Shown here: positions 12,701-23,204 of the stretch, in pieces
Layout: each line of letters begins with the position of its first letter
Numbering within the stretch: position 1 is the first letter of the stretch
NCBI RefSeq assembly: GCF_000213175.1
Contig: NW_009799099.1
Coordinates: 4,156,473 to 4,220,472, forward strand
DNA: 64,000 nucleotides
Source of the DNA: Neurospora tetrasperma FGSC 2508
Lineage: Eukaryota; Ascomycota; Sordariomycetes; Sordariales; Sordariaceae
Direction of reading: 5' to 3'
The notes under the pieces: generated by a model
Told to the model about the DNA's origin: nothing
Seen by the model: only the letters and a program-made list of their open reading frames with translations
Database searches by the model: none
Translations under genes and position numbers: made by a program

Positions 12701-13928
12701 ACAGAGTCACCAGTCATGGACCGATCCCAAGATTAATTCATAAAAGGGGGAATGAGGATCTTGATAAAACCGCGAGTAAAATGGGATGTGAAAGGGGTCA
12801 GAATCACCTGACAGTCTGACAGTTCTCCCGGACTAACCTTTCCAGGCTCGATGCGATTCTGCATTGAATAGGGAAAATTGAGGTTCCTATAGGGTGTCGT
12901 CAGCACATGGGATGGGTACGTAGCCTCAACAAGCTGAGTGCAAGGCGTCTTGCCCGGCTGCTCGGTTTGCACAACCCCCTGTGCATTACAGCCAGGTTCG
13001 TGGGGGATTGCCTACTATGATCCGTGGGATGTAACCTTGATAAGCCTAATGATGTCGTCCAGTCTGCGAAATTTAGTTTCAAACTTTTCTCTGGAAAACG
13101 AGAAGGTTTGGGCGAACTGATAATCCTGTCAGGGCAACTACACACCGAGATGTTGCAACTGGGCCATGGAACATCAGTTCCCCTTTGTTGCGCCGGGCGA
13201 GCACGGAGAAAGGCGGAAGGACTGCTCGTTTGCAAACACCATGGATGTGCGGGGACCCTTCTGTCGCCATATCGGCGAGAGATTGGTGGGCCAGCCCGCC
13301 GAAGCCGACGGACCCAGAGCCGTTAACGCTTTCCCCGTACGTACTGTGCTAGGTACACGGCGCATGGTCCAGCGAGTGCAGTGACTTCAGTCCGGTGCTC
13401 CGGCAGCCCTGCATTATGACATGCAAATAATCAAAGATCGCGATTTCCCGTCCGTTTTGCACCCTACACTAGAGACGCTCTGCTCCTGCTTCCTCTCTTC
13501 CTCCCTTCCTTCAGACCGAGCTCGCCCTTTGTTTGCCGGCTGTTCTTCCTGGCATACCTATATATTTTTCTTTGGTAATTCGCCTTTCGCACGTACCTCC
13601 TCCCTCTTGCCTTCCGGTCCCATCCCGAGTCTTCGAGTTTTGGCCTCCCTTTCCACTTGCTTTCGATCCGCAGACTTGCCCCAGACTTTTTGCCGGTGCA
13701 CGAGCATTTTTATCTCCGGCGGTTCTCATACTGATTCGCCTATTGTAATCTAATCAGATCGCAACCTTGGAAATTCACCCTTCGCCGTTCGGGCCGGCCA
13801 CCATCACCACTTCCAACTCCTATTGTTGTTATCATTCGCACCTGCCAACAAAAACACCCTACCTCCTCTACAGGAGCGAATCCCGACGAAGCACATCCTG
13901 TACTTATAGACAGCCAACCAACGCAACA
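9723..13928. other. 4.2-kb spacer, promoter and leader of the reductase gene
   Basis: No conserved protein was recognised on either strand; open frames are short and overlapping. The segment 13420-13928 is strongly pyrimidine-rich and probably contains the promoter and transcript leader of the downstream reductase. Two adjacent hairpins near 11836-11886 are listed separately. Confidence 0.5.
11836..11886. other. Pair of adjacent perfect hairpins
   Basis: GCCCGC at 11836-11841 pairs with GCGGGC at 11847-11852 across a 5-base loop. ACGGTGC at 11858-11864 pairs with GCACCGT at 11880-11886 across a 15-base loop. They lie in non-coding DNA between the DUF6590 and reductase genes. Function is unknown; they may be chance structures. 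Confidence 0.3.
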
Positions 13929-15797
13929 ATGGCGGCACAAGTTGATCGTATAATGGCCCAACACTCGGCAAACAGCATACCCGAAGAGCCTCAACTGCCC
14001 TCCATGGCCCCGTCCCTCACATACTCGGAGTCCTCCGAACACTCTGAAAGCGAGGATCCCCGCCAATCTGACGACATGGAGCAGCCGCGCCGCCGCCGTG
14101 CATCCACTGTCCTTATTGTCAAGTCTCCCGCTGACATCCAACGTATCACGGGCGAGACCACAACCCAATTGGTCCAGAGGTGTTGCGGTGGTGGTTGCTG
14201 CCTCACTTCCGATGGCAAGAGGGTCAAGAAGCAGGGCATCGAGTATGAGCGGGTTAAGTTTCCCGACAACGACGCATACCGCGCTCTCAACCTCGAGATC
14301 GAAGAAGTTCCGACTGTCCTAAACAACATACTCGACCTTCCCGAACAGACTGCCTTTCTGCAGCCCCTTCGCCGTCCGTCCAATGTGCCGTCTCCTACAG
14401 AGTCCACTGCGGCTCTCAACACAGATGGTAACACGACATCCGCCACAACCGATCTCGAAAAGTCTGTACAAAAGCTGGCTTTGGAGGACCTTGATACCAA
14501 GATACAGCCACCCTCCTTTGTCCAACCTCACCCGCCTCACCATGTCTTCCCCGCCCGCATTCACACCGCTCGTGAGTTGACAGGCCAAGGCGCCGAGAAG
14601 CGTACATTTCACTTCGACATCGATGTCACAAACTACCCGGAGGATGAGGGCGTCGATTTCAAGGTCGGCGGAGCCATCGGTGTCTCGGCTCCTAACGAAG
14701 AGTCCATGGTAGAGGAGCTGCTCGACCTTCTCCTCGTTCCCCGTTTCCTCCGCGACAAGCCCGTTCTCCTAAGGACAACCAAGGGCAGATGGCCCACCGT
14801 ATGGGGTGAAGATCAGGCCCGTGAGCTTGTTACGACACGGAGAGACCTCCTGACATGGTGCTCTGACATCCAGTCCTACCCGCCCACAAAACAGCTTCTC
14901 CGTATTCTAGCCGAGTTTGCGACCAATGAGGACGAGCGCAAGATTCTGTTCTTCCTCTGCTCGGCGGAAGGCCAGGGAGTCTTCTGTGACTTCCGCACCG
15001 GCCCGCACATCACCGTTGCCCAGCTCCTCCATGCCTTCCCCAGCGCCAGGCCGCCTCTCGATTTGCTCCTCTCGGTTCTACAGCCTCTGATGCCCCGCTT
15101 CTACTCCTTGTCTAACGACCCGCACGAGTCCTTCTTGAGACGCGATGGCAAGCAACATCGACTGATTGAGATTGCTGTCACCGTCCATACTTCTTCCGAC
15201 TGGAGGACAGGCTCGCGCAACGGAGTCGGTTCTGGTTTCTTCCAGCGCCAAGCCCTCAAGTATATTGAGGCACAAGAAAGAGGCGAGAAGGACATTGAGG
15301 TTTACATCCCCATGTTCAAGGGTTTGATGGCCAACCCTCTTGCCAAGCAGTTCGTCTCTGACGGCCCCATGCTACTTATCGGTGCTGGTGTCGGCATTGC
15401 TCCTTTTAGAGGTTTCGTCCAGCGCCGCCTCAAGACCGCCAACTGCGCCAACAAGGTCTGGGTCCTCCAGGGTTGCCGTGACTCGCTAGTCGATGAGCTG
15501 TACAGCGGCGAGTGGGGTGTCCATGAGGATGAGGTCAAACGTGTGGTGGAAAGTCGTCGTGGTCAGGGGCGTTATGTCCAGGAAGAGGTCAAGGCCCAGG
15601 CGGACTTGGTCTGGTATATCATCAACTCAGTCGACGGCAGGGTGTTCGTCTGCGGTAGCTCCAAGGGCATGGGCGAAGGTGTCGAGCAGGCGCTGATCGA
15701 GGTCGCGATGGAGAAGGGCAACCTCGAGCACGATGAAGCAAAGCAATTCTGGGAACTGAAGAGGGAGGTTGGACAATACATTGCCGAGACGTGGTGA
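13929..15797 (+). CDS. FAD/NADP(H)-binding diflavin-type reductase lacking flavodoxin
   Basis: This is a single-exon gene of 622 residues. The start at 13929 (CAACAATGGCG) has a good context; the frame is open further upstream but without ATG and with leader-like composition. Residues 205-622 match the FAD- and NADP-binding half of the cytochrome P450 reductase/sulfite reductase/methionine synthase reductase fold. Key features are RFYSLS at about 390-395 (FAD), GVGSGF at 432-437, GAGVGIAPFRGF at 485-496 (NADPH), FVCGS at 573-577, and a C-terminal Trp622 in the place of the aromatic residue that stacks on the flavin. The FMN-binding flavodoxin domain is absent. In its place is a roughly 200-residue region with an S/E-rich start and a striking RCCGGGCC motif at 84-91. 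It is likely a cytosolic oxidoreductase passing hydride to an unknown partner. The family is widespread in ascomycetes, often annotated only as an FAD-binding protein. Confidence 0.85.
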   Translation: MAAQVDRIMAQHSANSIPEEPQLPSMAPSLTYSESSEHSESEDPRQSDDMEQPRRRRASTVLIVKSPADIQRITGETTTQLVQRCCGGGCCLTSDGKRVKKQGIEYERVKFPDNDAYRALNLEIEEVPTVLNNILDLPEQTAFLQPLRRPSNVPSPTESTAALNTDGNTTSATTDLEKSVQKLALEDLDTKIQPPSFVQPHPPHHVFPARIHTARELTGQGAEKRTFHFDIDVTNYPEDEGVDFKVGGAIGVSAPNEESMVEELLDLLLVPRFLRDKPVLLRTTKGRWPTVWGEDQARELVTTRRDLLTWCSDIQSYPPTKQLLRILAEFATNEDERKILFFLCSAEGQGVFCDFRTGPHITVAQLLHAFPSARPPLDLLLSVLQPLMPRFYSLSNDPHESFLRRDGKQHRLIEIAVTVHTSSDWRTGSRNGVGSGFFQRQALKYIEAQERGEKDIEVYIPMFKGLMANPLAKQFVSDGPMLLIGAGVGIAPFRGFVQRRLKTANCANKVWVLQGCRDSLVDELYSGEWGVHEDEVKRVVESRRGQGRYVQEEVKAQADLVWYIINSVDGRVFVCGSSKGMGEGVEQALIEVAMEKGNLEHDEAKQFWELKREVGQYIAETW

Positions 15798-17877
15798 TCG
15801 GTTTCACTGTTTCACGACGATAACATCTTTTTGGGCCTCTTGAATGTTGCGACACACTTTGTCGTATTGGGAACTGGGAAGAGAAGGAAAATACATCGCA
15901 GGGGCCTCGCAGGCCAAATGAAAAAAGCATACATATCAAATGAAGGCAAGGGCAGGCGGGGTAGACTAGAAACGGCGTTCAAGGGTGAAGCCATAAAACA
16001 ACACCAGCATTTTCCGGCGTGCATGGGCGGGTTTTTGTCAAAGTATTGCTTTTTCAGTTTTTTTTTTTTCCTTTTCAACTTTTTGTTTTTGCACGTATGG
16101 ATTAGCTTTTCGAAGTGTATCATCATTCATCACAACTTTTTGTTGAGCGAAGTTGTTTGTTCATGCATTACGCAGATTTCTTCGGGCTCGGTTAGATGAT
16201 GTACGTTGACGTGTAGTTATACTATATTCTCAAAAGTGAGTACTTTGGTAAATAATTACCCTCGCCGAGGACCTCAATGCTCTGCGTTCTTCTGGCCCCG
16301 AGGCCGTCATCACCTTTGCCCAAACCTCTTGGATAAGGCACCTCAAAGTGATCGAAAACACCAGGCCAAAGCACCGCTTCGCGATATCAACTGTTCATAC
16401 ATAAGTCACAGACACGAATTGACCAATCAGACTGCGCACCGCCACAACCTTCAACTCGCCGTTGGAAGGCAATGGTAATGTGGAAGGCAACACCCGTGAC
16501 GTAATAGTCCATGATGATCCCGCCATATCACGTTTGAATTTCACCACTCAACAACATGTTTTTACATACAGCGTCGACGACTTGTTGAGCAAAGGTAGAG
16601 AACCTTTTTAAGACTCGCATACCTACGCTACCGATACTGTGTAGAAAGTATATTAGAAGGCTGCATGTTCCGATGATGAAAGCGCAAACTGCATGGACAA
16701 GGAGAAGAATGCATGAACAGTCCGAGTGAAAGCTTCCTGGATGAAGAAGAGCCCAGCCGGCTAAAAATGGATGTTATTAATCTTGATTGAGTCCAGAGTG
16801 GGCTTTGCGACAGTAAAGGTCTCGGAACCTAAAAGTTATGGGCCGTGCTGTTTGTCAAGACTTCACAATGCTTTATCATCGTTTTCGTTGGTGTTTTTGA
16901 AAGACGGAGACATATGAGACTGGGCTGTTTATGATCCCTCCGAGCTTCCTCCCCAACCTTGAGAGTTGACCGCTCTCCGGGAGCATCCCGTTTTCGTGTT
17001 CTGCTTGTCTAAGCTTTTAATAAAATGATAAGGTCGGCTTTGTCAGCCTTCGTCATCACACGAGGCGCGGTTTGACAGCATGTCTGTGCGTCTCAAGGCG
17101 GTAAGAGCGCATAACCGCAGAGCCTCATGGACGAAACTTTCGGCTTCCGGCGGTACGAACTGCATAGAGCAAAATATCCCCGATATAGAACCTTCTCGTC
17201 GTCTCATTGGGTAGTAGGTCAACCTTGGTCTCCGGTTGTATTGTTAATGGCTGACAGAGCTTTTGGAAATCTCTTGAAAATCCAACAACAACCCCCTCCA
17301 CCCCTGGTCGGCCGGACGCTACACACAAGAATAGCCCCTCTTTCTGACCGGCCCCACGGTCGTCGCTGTGTGGGGTAGGAGGTACAGATGGCGATTCACG
17401 ATGCTTGTTTCATCTCTGCCCTCTTCGCTTTGCGGCAGAGTCTCAGATGAAGGCATCCGTAATGTAGCCAGAGATGAGTGCTCTTAGTAAGCCAATTCGT
17501 GACGATGGGCATCGTGTGGTCTACGGTGGTGATGGAGGCTTCTTTCTACTCCACGCTCAGTATCCAGATCGCTCAGAGCGACACAGATATAAACCTCCAA
17601 AAGGACTTTCGTGAATACCTTCAGTGACAACCTCAACCCCTTCCTTTATCATCCCTCGAGTGCTCCATACTCCATACCGCTCACCCCACCGAGATCCGGA
17701 ACGTCGAAGAAATTCGAAAAAATAGTTGACAAGGACCCATATCGTACCATAACCTGCCACGTCCAGAAGCCCCGCCCTTTCCTCCGTTGCCATCCACGTC
17801 GAGACAAGGGAACAACCGCCGTCAACACAGTTTCCACCCTTGATCGCAAGGGTTGACACTAGATCCTATCAGTCCTT
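15798..17877. other. Intergenic, no gene recognised
   Basis: This holds the 3' region of the reductase (T-rich near 16060-16090) followed by about 1.7 kb without recognisable coding sequence. The stretch 17580-17877 probably belongs to the promoter and leader of the nitroreductase gene. Confidence 0.5.
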
Positions 17878-18823
17878 ATGCGACACTTCGCCCCTAGTAG
17901 ATTTCGAGCCACCATCTCCTCTGGGCTCATAAGAAGCACGACTCCCAAGCCCAAGACGCTTTCTCCCTTCACCGCGATCTCTCGTTCGACTACAAACATC
18001 ACCAACAAACCTTCCGTTACTTTCACAAGCAACATCCACACATCATCATCATCATCATCATCCAAGATGTCTTCCACTCAGATCTCTGCCAACGCGGTCC
18101 TTGACCTCATCAAGCAGCGCCGCACCTACTACCCTCTCTCCAAGGACCTCGGTTCTTTGACCACCGAGCGCATCAACGAGATCGTCAAGGAGGCTCTTCA
18201 GCACGTTCCCTCGTCCTTCAACTCTCAGAGCAACCGTGTCGTTGTTCTCCTCGGCGCCGAGCACGAGAAGCTCTGGGACATCACCACCGAGACCCTCAAG
18301 GCTATCGTTCCGGAGGACAGCTTCGCTAGCACGGCTGGCAAGATGGCCATGTTCAAGGGTGCTGCTGGTACTGTATGTTATCCTCCCCCTGTCCCTCTTT
18401 CCCCCCCCCCCCCCTCCCCTCTTTTCTCCCGCTTTTGTGATGATGTGCTTCATTCCCCTTTCCTTCCAATCATCCCCAACTAACACCTTGTTACCAAAAC
18501 AGATCCTTTTCTTCGAGGACGAGACCGTCGTCAAGGGCATGCAAGAGCAGTTCGCCGTCTACGCCGACCGCTTCCCCGTCTGGGCCGTGCAGTCGGACGC
18601 CATGCTCCAGCACACTCTCTGGGTCGCTCTCGAGGCCGAGGGTCTCGGCGCCAACCTGCAGCACTACAACCCTCTGATCGACGCCAAGGTCGCCGAGACG
18701 TGGTCTATCCCCGAGAGCTGGAAGCTCAACGCTCAGCTTGTCTTTGGTGGCAAGACTGGTGATGCGGGTGAGAAGGCTTTCGGCCCCGTGGAGGAGAAGT
18801 TCAAGACCTTTGGTTCTGCTTAA
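17878..18823 (+). CDS. Nitroreductase family protein, possible mitochondrial and cytosolic forms
   Basis: Exons are 17878-18372 and 18503-18823; the 130-bp intron has a GTATGT donor and carries a C/T-rich tract. From 17878 the product is 271 residues, from the internal ATG at 18067 it is 208. The shorter form alone spans the nitroreductase domain: LDLIKQRRTYYPL near its N-terminus, VPSSFNSQSNR for flavin binding, then WALQ-like WAVQSDAMLQHTLWVALE, and GLGANLQHYNP. This resembles the small fungal Frm2/Hbn1-type nitroreductases (about 190-210 residues), which use FMN and NAD(P)H and are linked to lipid signalling and oxidative stress. The extra 63 residues of the long form are rich in R, S and T with no acidic residues, typical of a mitochondrial presequence, and end in a Ser run encoded by TCA repeats. 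The upstream ATG has a weak context (CCTTATG) and the downstream one a good one (CAAGATG). Confidence 0.85.
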
Positions 18824-19699
18824 GGGGGGGGATGACCTTAGTAAGGAAGGGAAGTTTTGTGTGTTTGTGTTTGTTAAATAAGAAGCGAAGCGATTTCATA
18901 TGGTCACGGTATGGTCGATGGACCTGCTATGCTGCTACACTAGAAATAGACTAGAGTAGAGATGATGAATACCCCCCCTTTTTATCAAGCATCCATCAGT
19001 TGAGAGCATTTCCAGTTCGTCTCTAGAAGTCTGCTGTAGCAGAAGAGTTGAACTGATAAGCACGTGCCATGTTGTGAGCCGGACAGCCGATGTCCTGATC
19101 CTGGCCCTGGTCTGAACTTTGGAGGGATGAGATGAAACGTCGGGATCTCTGATTTTGAGAGTCCAAAGTAATTCCTAGAAACGAAGAGAGAGCGCGGGGA
19201 AATAAGACTAAAAATACTAGCGGCTACATATGTCTCCCAAGGTAGGGGTTGGGGTGTGGACTTATCTCATTCTACAGTATTGCCCATGTTTATTCACATT
19301 TATAGGAAGACAGCTCTATGTGATAGAACGCAGCATCATCATGATGTCCTTGAAGATACAGTTGCACGAGGTGTATGTTTGGTACAGATATTTCGTTTTC
19401 CCAGCTATGTACAAGCGCCCGTCCATCCATCTGCCCTTTTCAGATCCCAACCACATGCTATGAAAACTTTTTTGATGCTTTCAATCTTGAAAGATATATA
19501 CCTATGAAAAGAAAATGAGAAACAGAGTGCAACGTAGATATTGCTACCCGGGAAGGGGTATCATATAAAGAGCATAAAGTCAAAGGATACATGAAGAGAT
19601 CCGAAACCCGAATACACCACCTTAGTCTTGTCTAGTTTTCAATCATTCCGTCCCTTCAAACGCCTCCCACTGTGCCAAGGTTTCTTTCATGTGCTCAAA
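18824..19699. other. Spacer between convergent nitroreductase and PSD genes
   Basis: The two flanking genes converge here, so this should hold both 3' untranslated regions. Only short open frames are present and none is recognisable. A C-run and T-run occur near 18973-18983. Confidence 0.5.
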
Positions 19700-21488
19700 T
19701 TAGAGCGCAACATGACCCAAGGTCTGTCCCATCTTGATCTTCCGCCCCTTCTCGACGTCCCAGGTCCATCCCTTGATGACCTTGCCGGACTCGTCGTGCT
19801 CGGCAACGGGCGCCTCAAAGACAAGAACGATGGTGCTGCCAAGCTGGAAGCCACCCATCTCCTCACCTCTGCGCAAAGCATGACCCTTCAGGACCGGGCT
19901 GGCAGCTTCGTAGGTGGCCTCAGCATATCCCAGGTAAGGCTCGCCCTTGGCCGCCGCAAGCTCCGCAGCCCGATCAGCAGCGGTATCGGTCGTCAAGCTG
20001 TTGGTCCGAAGTTCGCGATCGAAGTTGATCTTGATAGAGCCGACATTGGTCGCACCGACAGGGACGTAGCCGAAGAAGCCCCAACGCCATCTGCCGAGGA
20101 GGACGACACGCTCGTTCAGGGTGAAGAGACCAGGGAGGGTGCGCTGTAGGTAAGGGGACACGCTGAAGAGCTCGCCGGCAAAGTGACGTCTGCGCTCGAC
20201 AACCCACTCCGTGGGGGAGTGGAACCGATGATAGTCGCCAGGAGCCAGATAGATGACAGCATAGTAGAGAGTGTGGCGCTCGCCACCCGAGAGAACATCG
20301 TACCAGGGCTTCTCACCAAGCGCAAGCTCGGCGCTCACCTCAGTCTCGGAAGTCTTGGAAGGGGTGACAGACTCATCCTTGGGCTTGAACAGCTTGTCAT
20401 GCTTCTTGGAACCAGAGAGAAGATCCGGGAGAGTGTAAGAGATACCGTTGACGCGGGCAAATTCTTCGTCCTTCTTGACCAATTCCTCGTCGCCCTCAAA
20501 GTCTCCATTGACCGATTTCGCCTTGGTGCTTTCGTCGAGGAGCGTCGTACCGGAGATGCTGGGAGTTGGAGAGTTCTGGCCGAGGAGCGCATCGATAGTA
20601 TAAGTCATACCCTTGACCTGTTCGATATCGCCTCCTTCTATTCGCCCAAACTGGAGTATTCGACCATCGGACGGCGAAACCAGGGCATTGTGGTTGGGAT
20701 CCACGGGGCGGACACCGGGCTTGAGAGTGCGGTAGAAGAAAGCGGCGAGGTTGGGGAACTTGTGGAGGTCTTGTTCTTCGACTTCATCGAGACTGGAGCG
20801 CACGTGTCAGCACAAGACAGAGAGAGGAAGGGAGGAGTCCGGGTCTCACTCACTTGACACCAAAGAAGTATGCATATAGACGGAAACCGGGAGCTCTGAG
20901 ATAGTAGGGGATGGTCAATTCGTTGAACTTGCCCCAAAGACGGGACATGGCCTTGAGAGGAAGAGTCGACATGACCTGAACCTGCCTAAACACCGGGTGG
21001 TTAGCTCATGGCGCCTCAAAAAAATTGAGCATGCCGGCGTGGTCAACGTACCAAGGGCCGTCCGGCCGGATGCGGCGCCGCTTCTTGGGCTTGCCGGCTT
21101 GGCCAGGCTCGGAGCCTTCGACGGCAGCCTGGCGTTTTTCGTCCCGGTCTCTCGTGTAGACTTTGTAGAACTGCATGACACCTAGAAGGCCGATGCCCAG
21201 GCCAATGGGTATGGGGTGCCACTGCATCCTGGGCCGCTTTGGCATGTGGTTGGAAAAGAAGCGTCGGCCAAACATTTGGTGGGCTGGGGGCGCCCGTGTC
21301 GACGCAGAGAACGGGATTTCGAGTCTGGTGAAGCGCGTGGAAGTCGGACACCGCCCGAAAGCTGTCGAAGAAAGCGTGGAAACCCGGACTCGAGCGGAGA
21401 CCGGGCCCAGCTGGAAAGAGGGCATCTTGGGGGGAGGAAGACGGTCTTTCACGAGCGACAGGGCCGACAGCGTTGGCTGGGACCACAC
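19700..21488 (-). CDS. psd1: Phosphatidylserine decarboxylase, mitochondrial
   Basis: Exons on the minus strand are 21488-21052, 20985-20854 and 20792-19700, giving 553 residues; introns are 66 and 61 bp. The enzyme converts phosphatidylserine to phosphatidylethanolamine at the inner mitochondrial membrane. The N-terminus (1-80) is Arg/Ser-rich with few acidic residues, a mitochondrial presequence. A membrane segment follows at about 92-110 (IPIGLGIGLLGVMQFYKVY). The catalytic domain begins near QVQVMSTLPLKAMSRLWG. YHRFHSP holds the conserved His, and GGFQLGST ends in the autocleavage motif LGST at 507-510; cleavage between G508 and S509 would yield a pyruvoyl-bearing alpha chain of 45 residues. 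Residues around 240-340 form a fungus-type hydrophilic insertion. All hallmark residues are present and nothing suggests damage. It converges on the nitroreductase gene and is divergent from the UBL gene. Confidence 0.95.
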
Positions 21489-23204
21489 GGAGAAGCCAGG
21501 GCTAGTAGAGCGAGAGCCACAGGCAAAGTGGGAAACGAGTGAAAAAGTCGCTTCCGTTAATTAGCGGGTCCGCAACAATGCACTGCAACCCCTGCCGGGA
21601 CAAGTTGCCCGAACGCCCTTCAGGGCTCCCGCCTTGACCGAATAGGGGCAGAAGGGGCTCGCTGGGGCTGCTACTAGGGGTTTCCCTACAACCTATGGGC
21701 GCCGCTAGAGTCGACGATGTTCTGGCTTGTGAAAGAGTCGAGTGGAAACACCACGACCGCAGACGTATCAAAGCGTCGCTGTCCGCGGCAACAATTCGGC
21801 TACTCTAGACTAGCCCTACTAGATACTGCGCGTGTCCTGCCTTGGTATGCGCCAACGTCGTAGCAGAGGCCCCGATAGTTAGGTGTTTTGTGCTATTTGT
21901 TGGGGTAAAATCTGACCCAGTCGTGCCCGTCTGACCTAGAGCGATTCAACGAAATCTGGACTTGGGCAGTGAGGAAGCCGTCCGAGTGGTGGCGATGGTG
22001 CGCCTACCCCGTATCTCCTCCCCTGTTTCCCCGGGTCTCCGTACAGGTTGCCGTCTTTCGACTTTTGATAGAGCGCAATGTTAGCCGGGATAAGGATGGG
22101 GTCCAACCGAGATATGGTGGTCGGCTCGTGTCGGGATGTTGGTGGTTGATGCGTGAACGGGGCAGACGACATGTCCAGACCTGAGATGAAAGGCAACGAA
22201 GATGGTACTATAAATACGGCCATGGAACGAGGCGATGTGCACGCGATCTCCTTCCATCCCATCAAGTTTTCTATCGTAGCAAGCTCTTTCCCGGGCGTCA
22301 TGACGCAAGCGTGCCAGACGCACAGCGGCCGCCCGGGCATGACACTGCCTGTAATGAAACGAAGGTACTGTACCGTACCGTTTCGAGTCTCCTCACCCTC
22401 TTTTACTCACCTTGTAGCTTCCCGTCCCCGGATCTCCCCTCACGGCTTCACCTCGGTGTCCCTCGATCGCATCTTCTTGGGTACCTCGACCCCAAATTCT
22501 CGCCAGAATACCCCGTGTTCCTTTAATACCTACATAGGTACCTACCTACCTACCCGTAGGGTGCCAGTGCAGAGAGACGGACGCAGGGCAGTGAAGACGA
22601 TGGAAAGTTCTGCGTGCTTGTGGGGAAGCTGGGATAGCGAGTACCTGAGTGCCTGCCAGGTGCATGGCTCCGCAGCACGCGTACAAGAAAATATCTTCAG
22701 CACGCCAGGTCATGCTGCAGAGAGAGCCCATTTCTCGTACACTGCTGCAACCTCTTTCAACGTGGGGCCAGGTACCACATCCTTGGCTGCCCAGACTCTC
22801 CATGCTCGCGGTCTGAATGACAACGTGGAATTTATTCTAGGGACTGCCCTGGACAACCAACCTAGACCACAACTCGCACCTCAACACCACTGTCATCCCA
22901 TCTAGAACAAATCTAGCATCTACAATCACGCTTCGAATTAATATAGCTCCTCCCATTTCTTTACACAACCGTGATTCGTCTGATTGCCGCGCTCTGTTTT
23001 CGCAAGAATCGTACACCAGCCTTCTGAATCCGCTTGCTGTAATCTCCGAGTCAACCTAGTTGCCTGTTGACCTAGAGGTAGCTACACTGAAGAGGCGCAT
23101 CAAGCCGTAAGCGACTCCAAGAAGCAATCGATCCCTACATACTTCTGGCTTAGACGACCGATCCGAGCCAATCGCCACCCGCCAGGAGTTCGTTGACAGT
23201 CAGG
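21489..23204. other. Bidirectional spacer between psd1 and the UBL gene
   Basis: The 1.7-kb spacer lies between two divergent genes and must hold both promoters. A stop-free frame on the + strand (ATG at 22171 to 22905, 245 codons) encodes nothing recognisable and crosses ACCTACCTA-type simple sequence near 22529-22560, so it is not called as a gene. The last 300 bases are probably the UBL gene leader. Confidence 0.5.

Noticed and set aside
13767-13928. Upstream extension of the reductase frame
   Set aside because: It begins without ATG and has leader-like composition; the ATG at 13929 has a good context.
22153-22905. 250-codon frame between psd1 and the UBL gene
   Set aside because: It opens without ATG (first ATG 22171), crosses simple sequence and lies in a bidirectional promoter region; no family resemblance.
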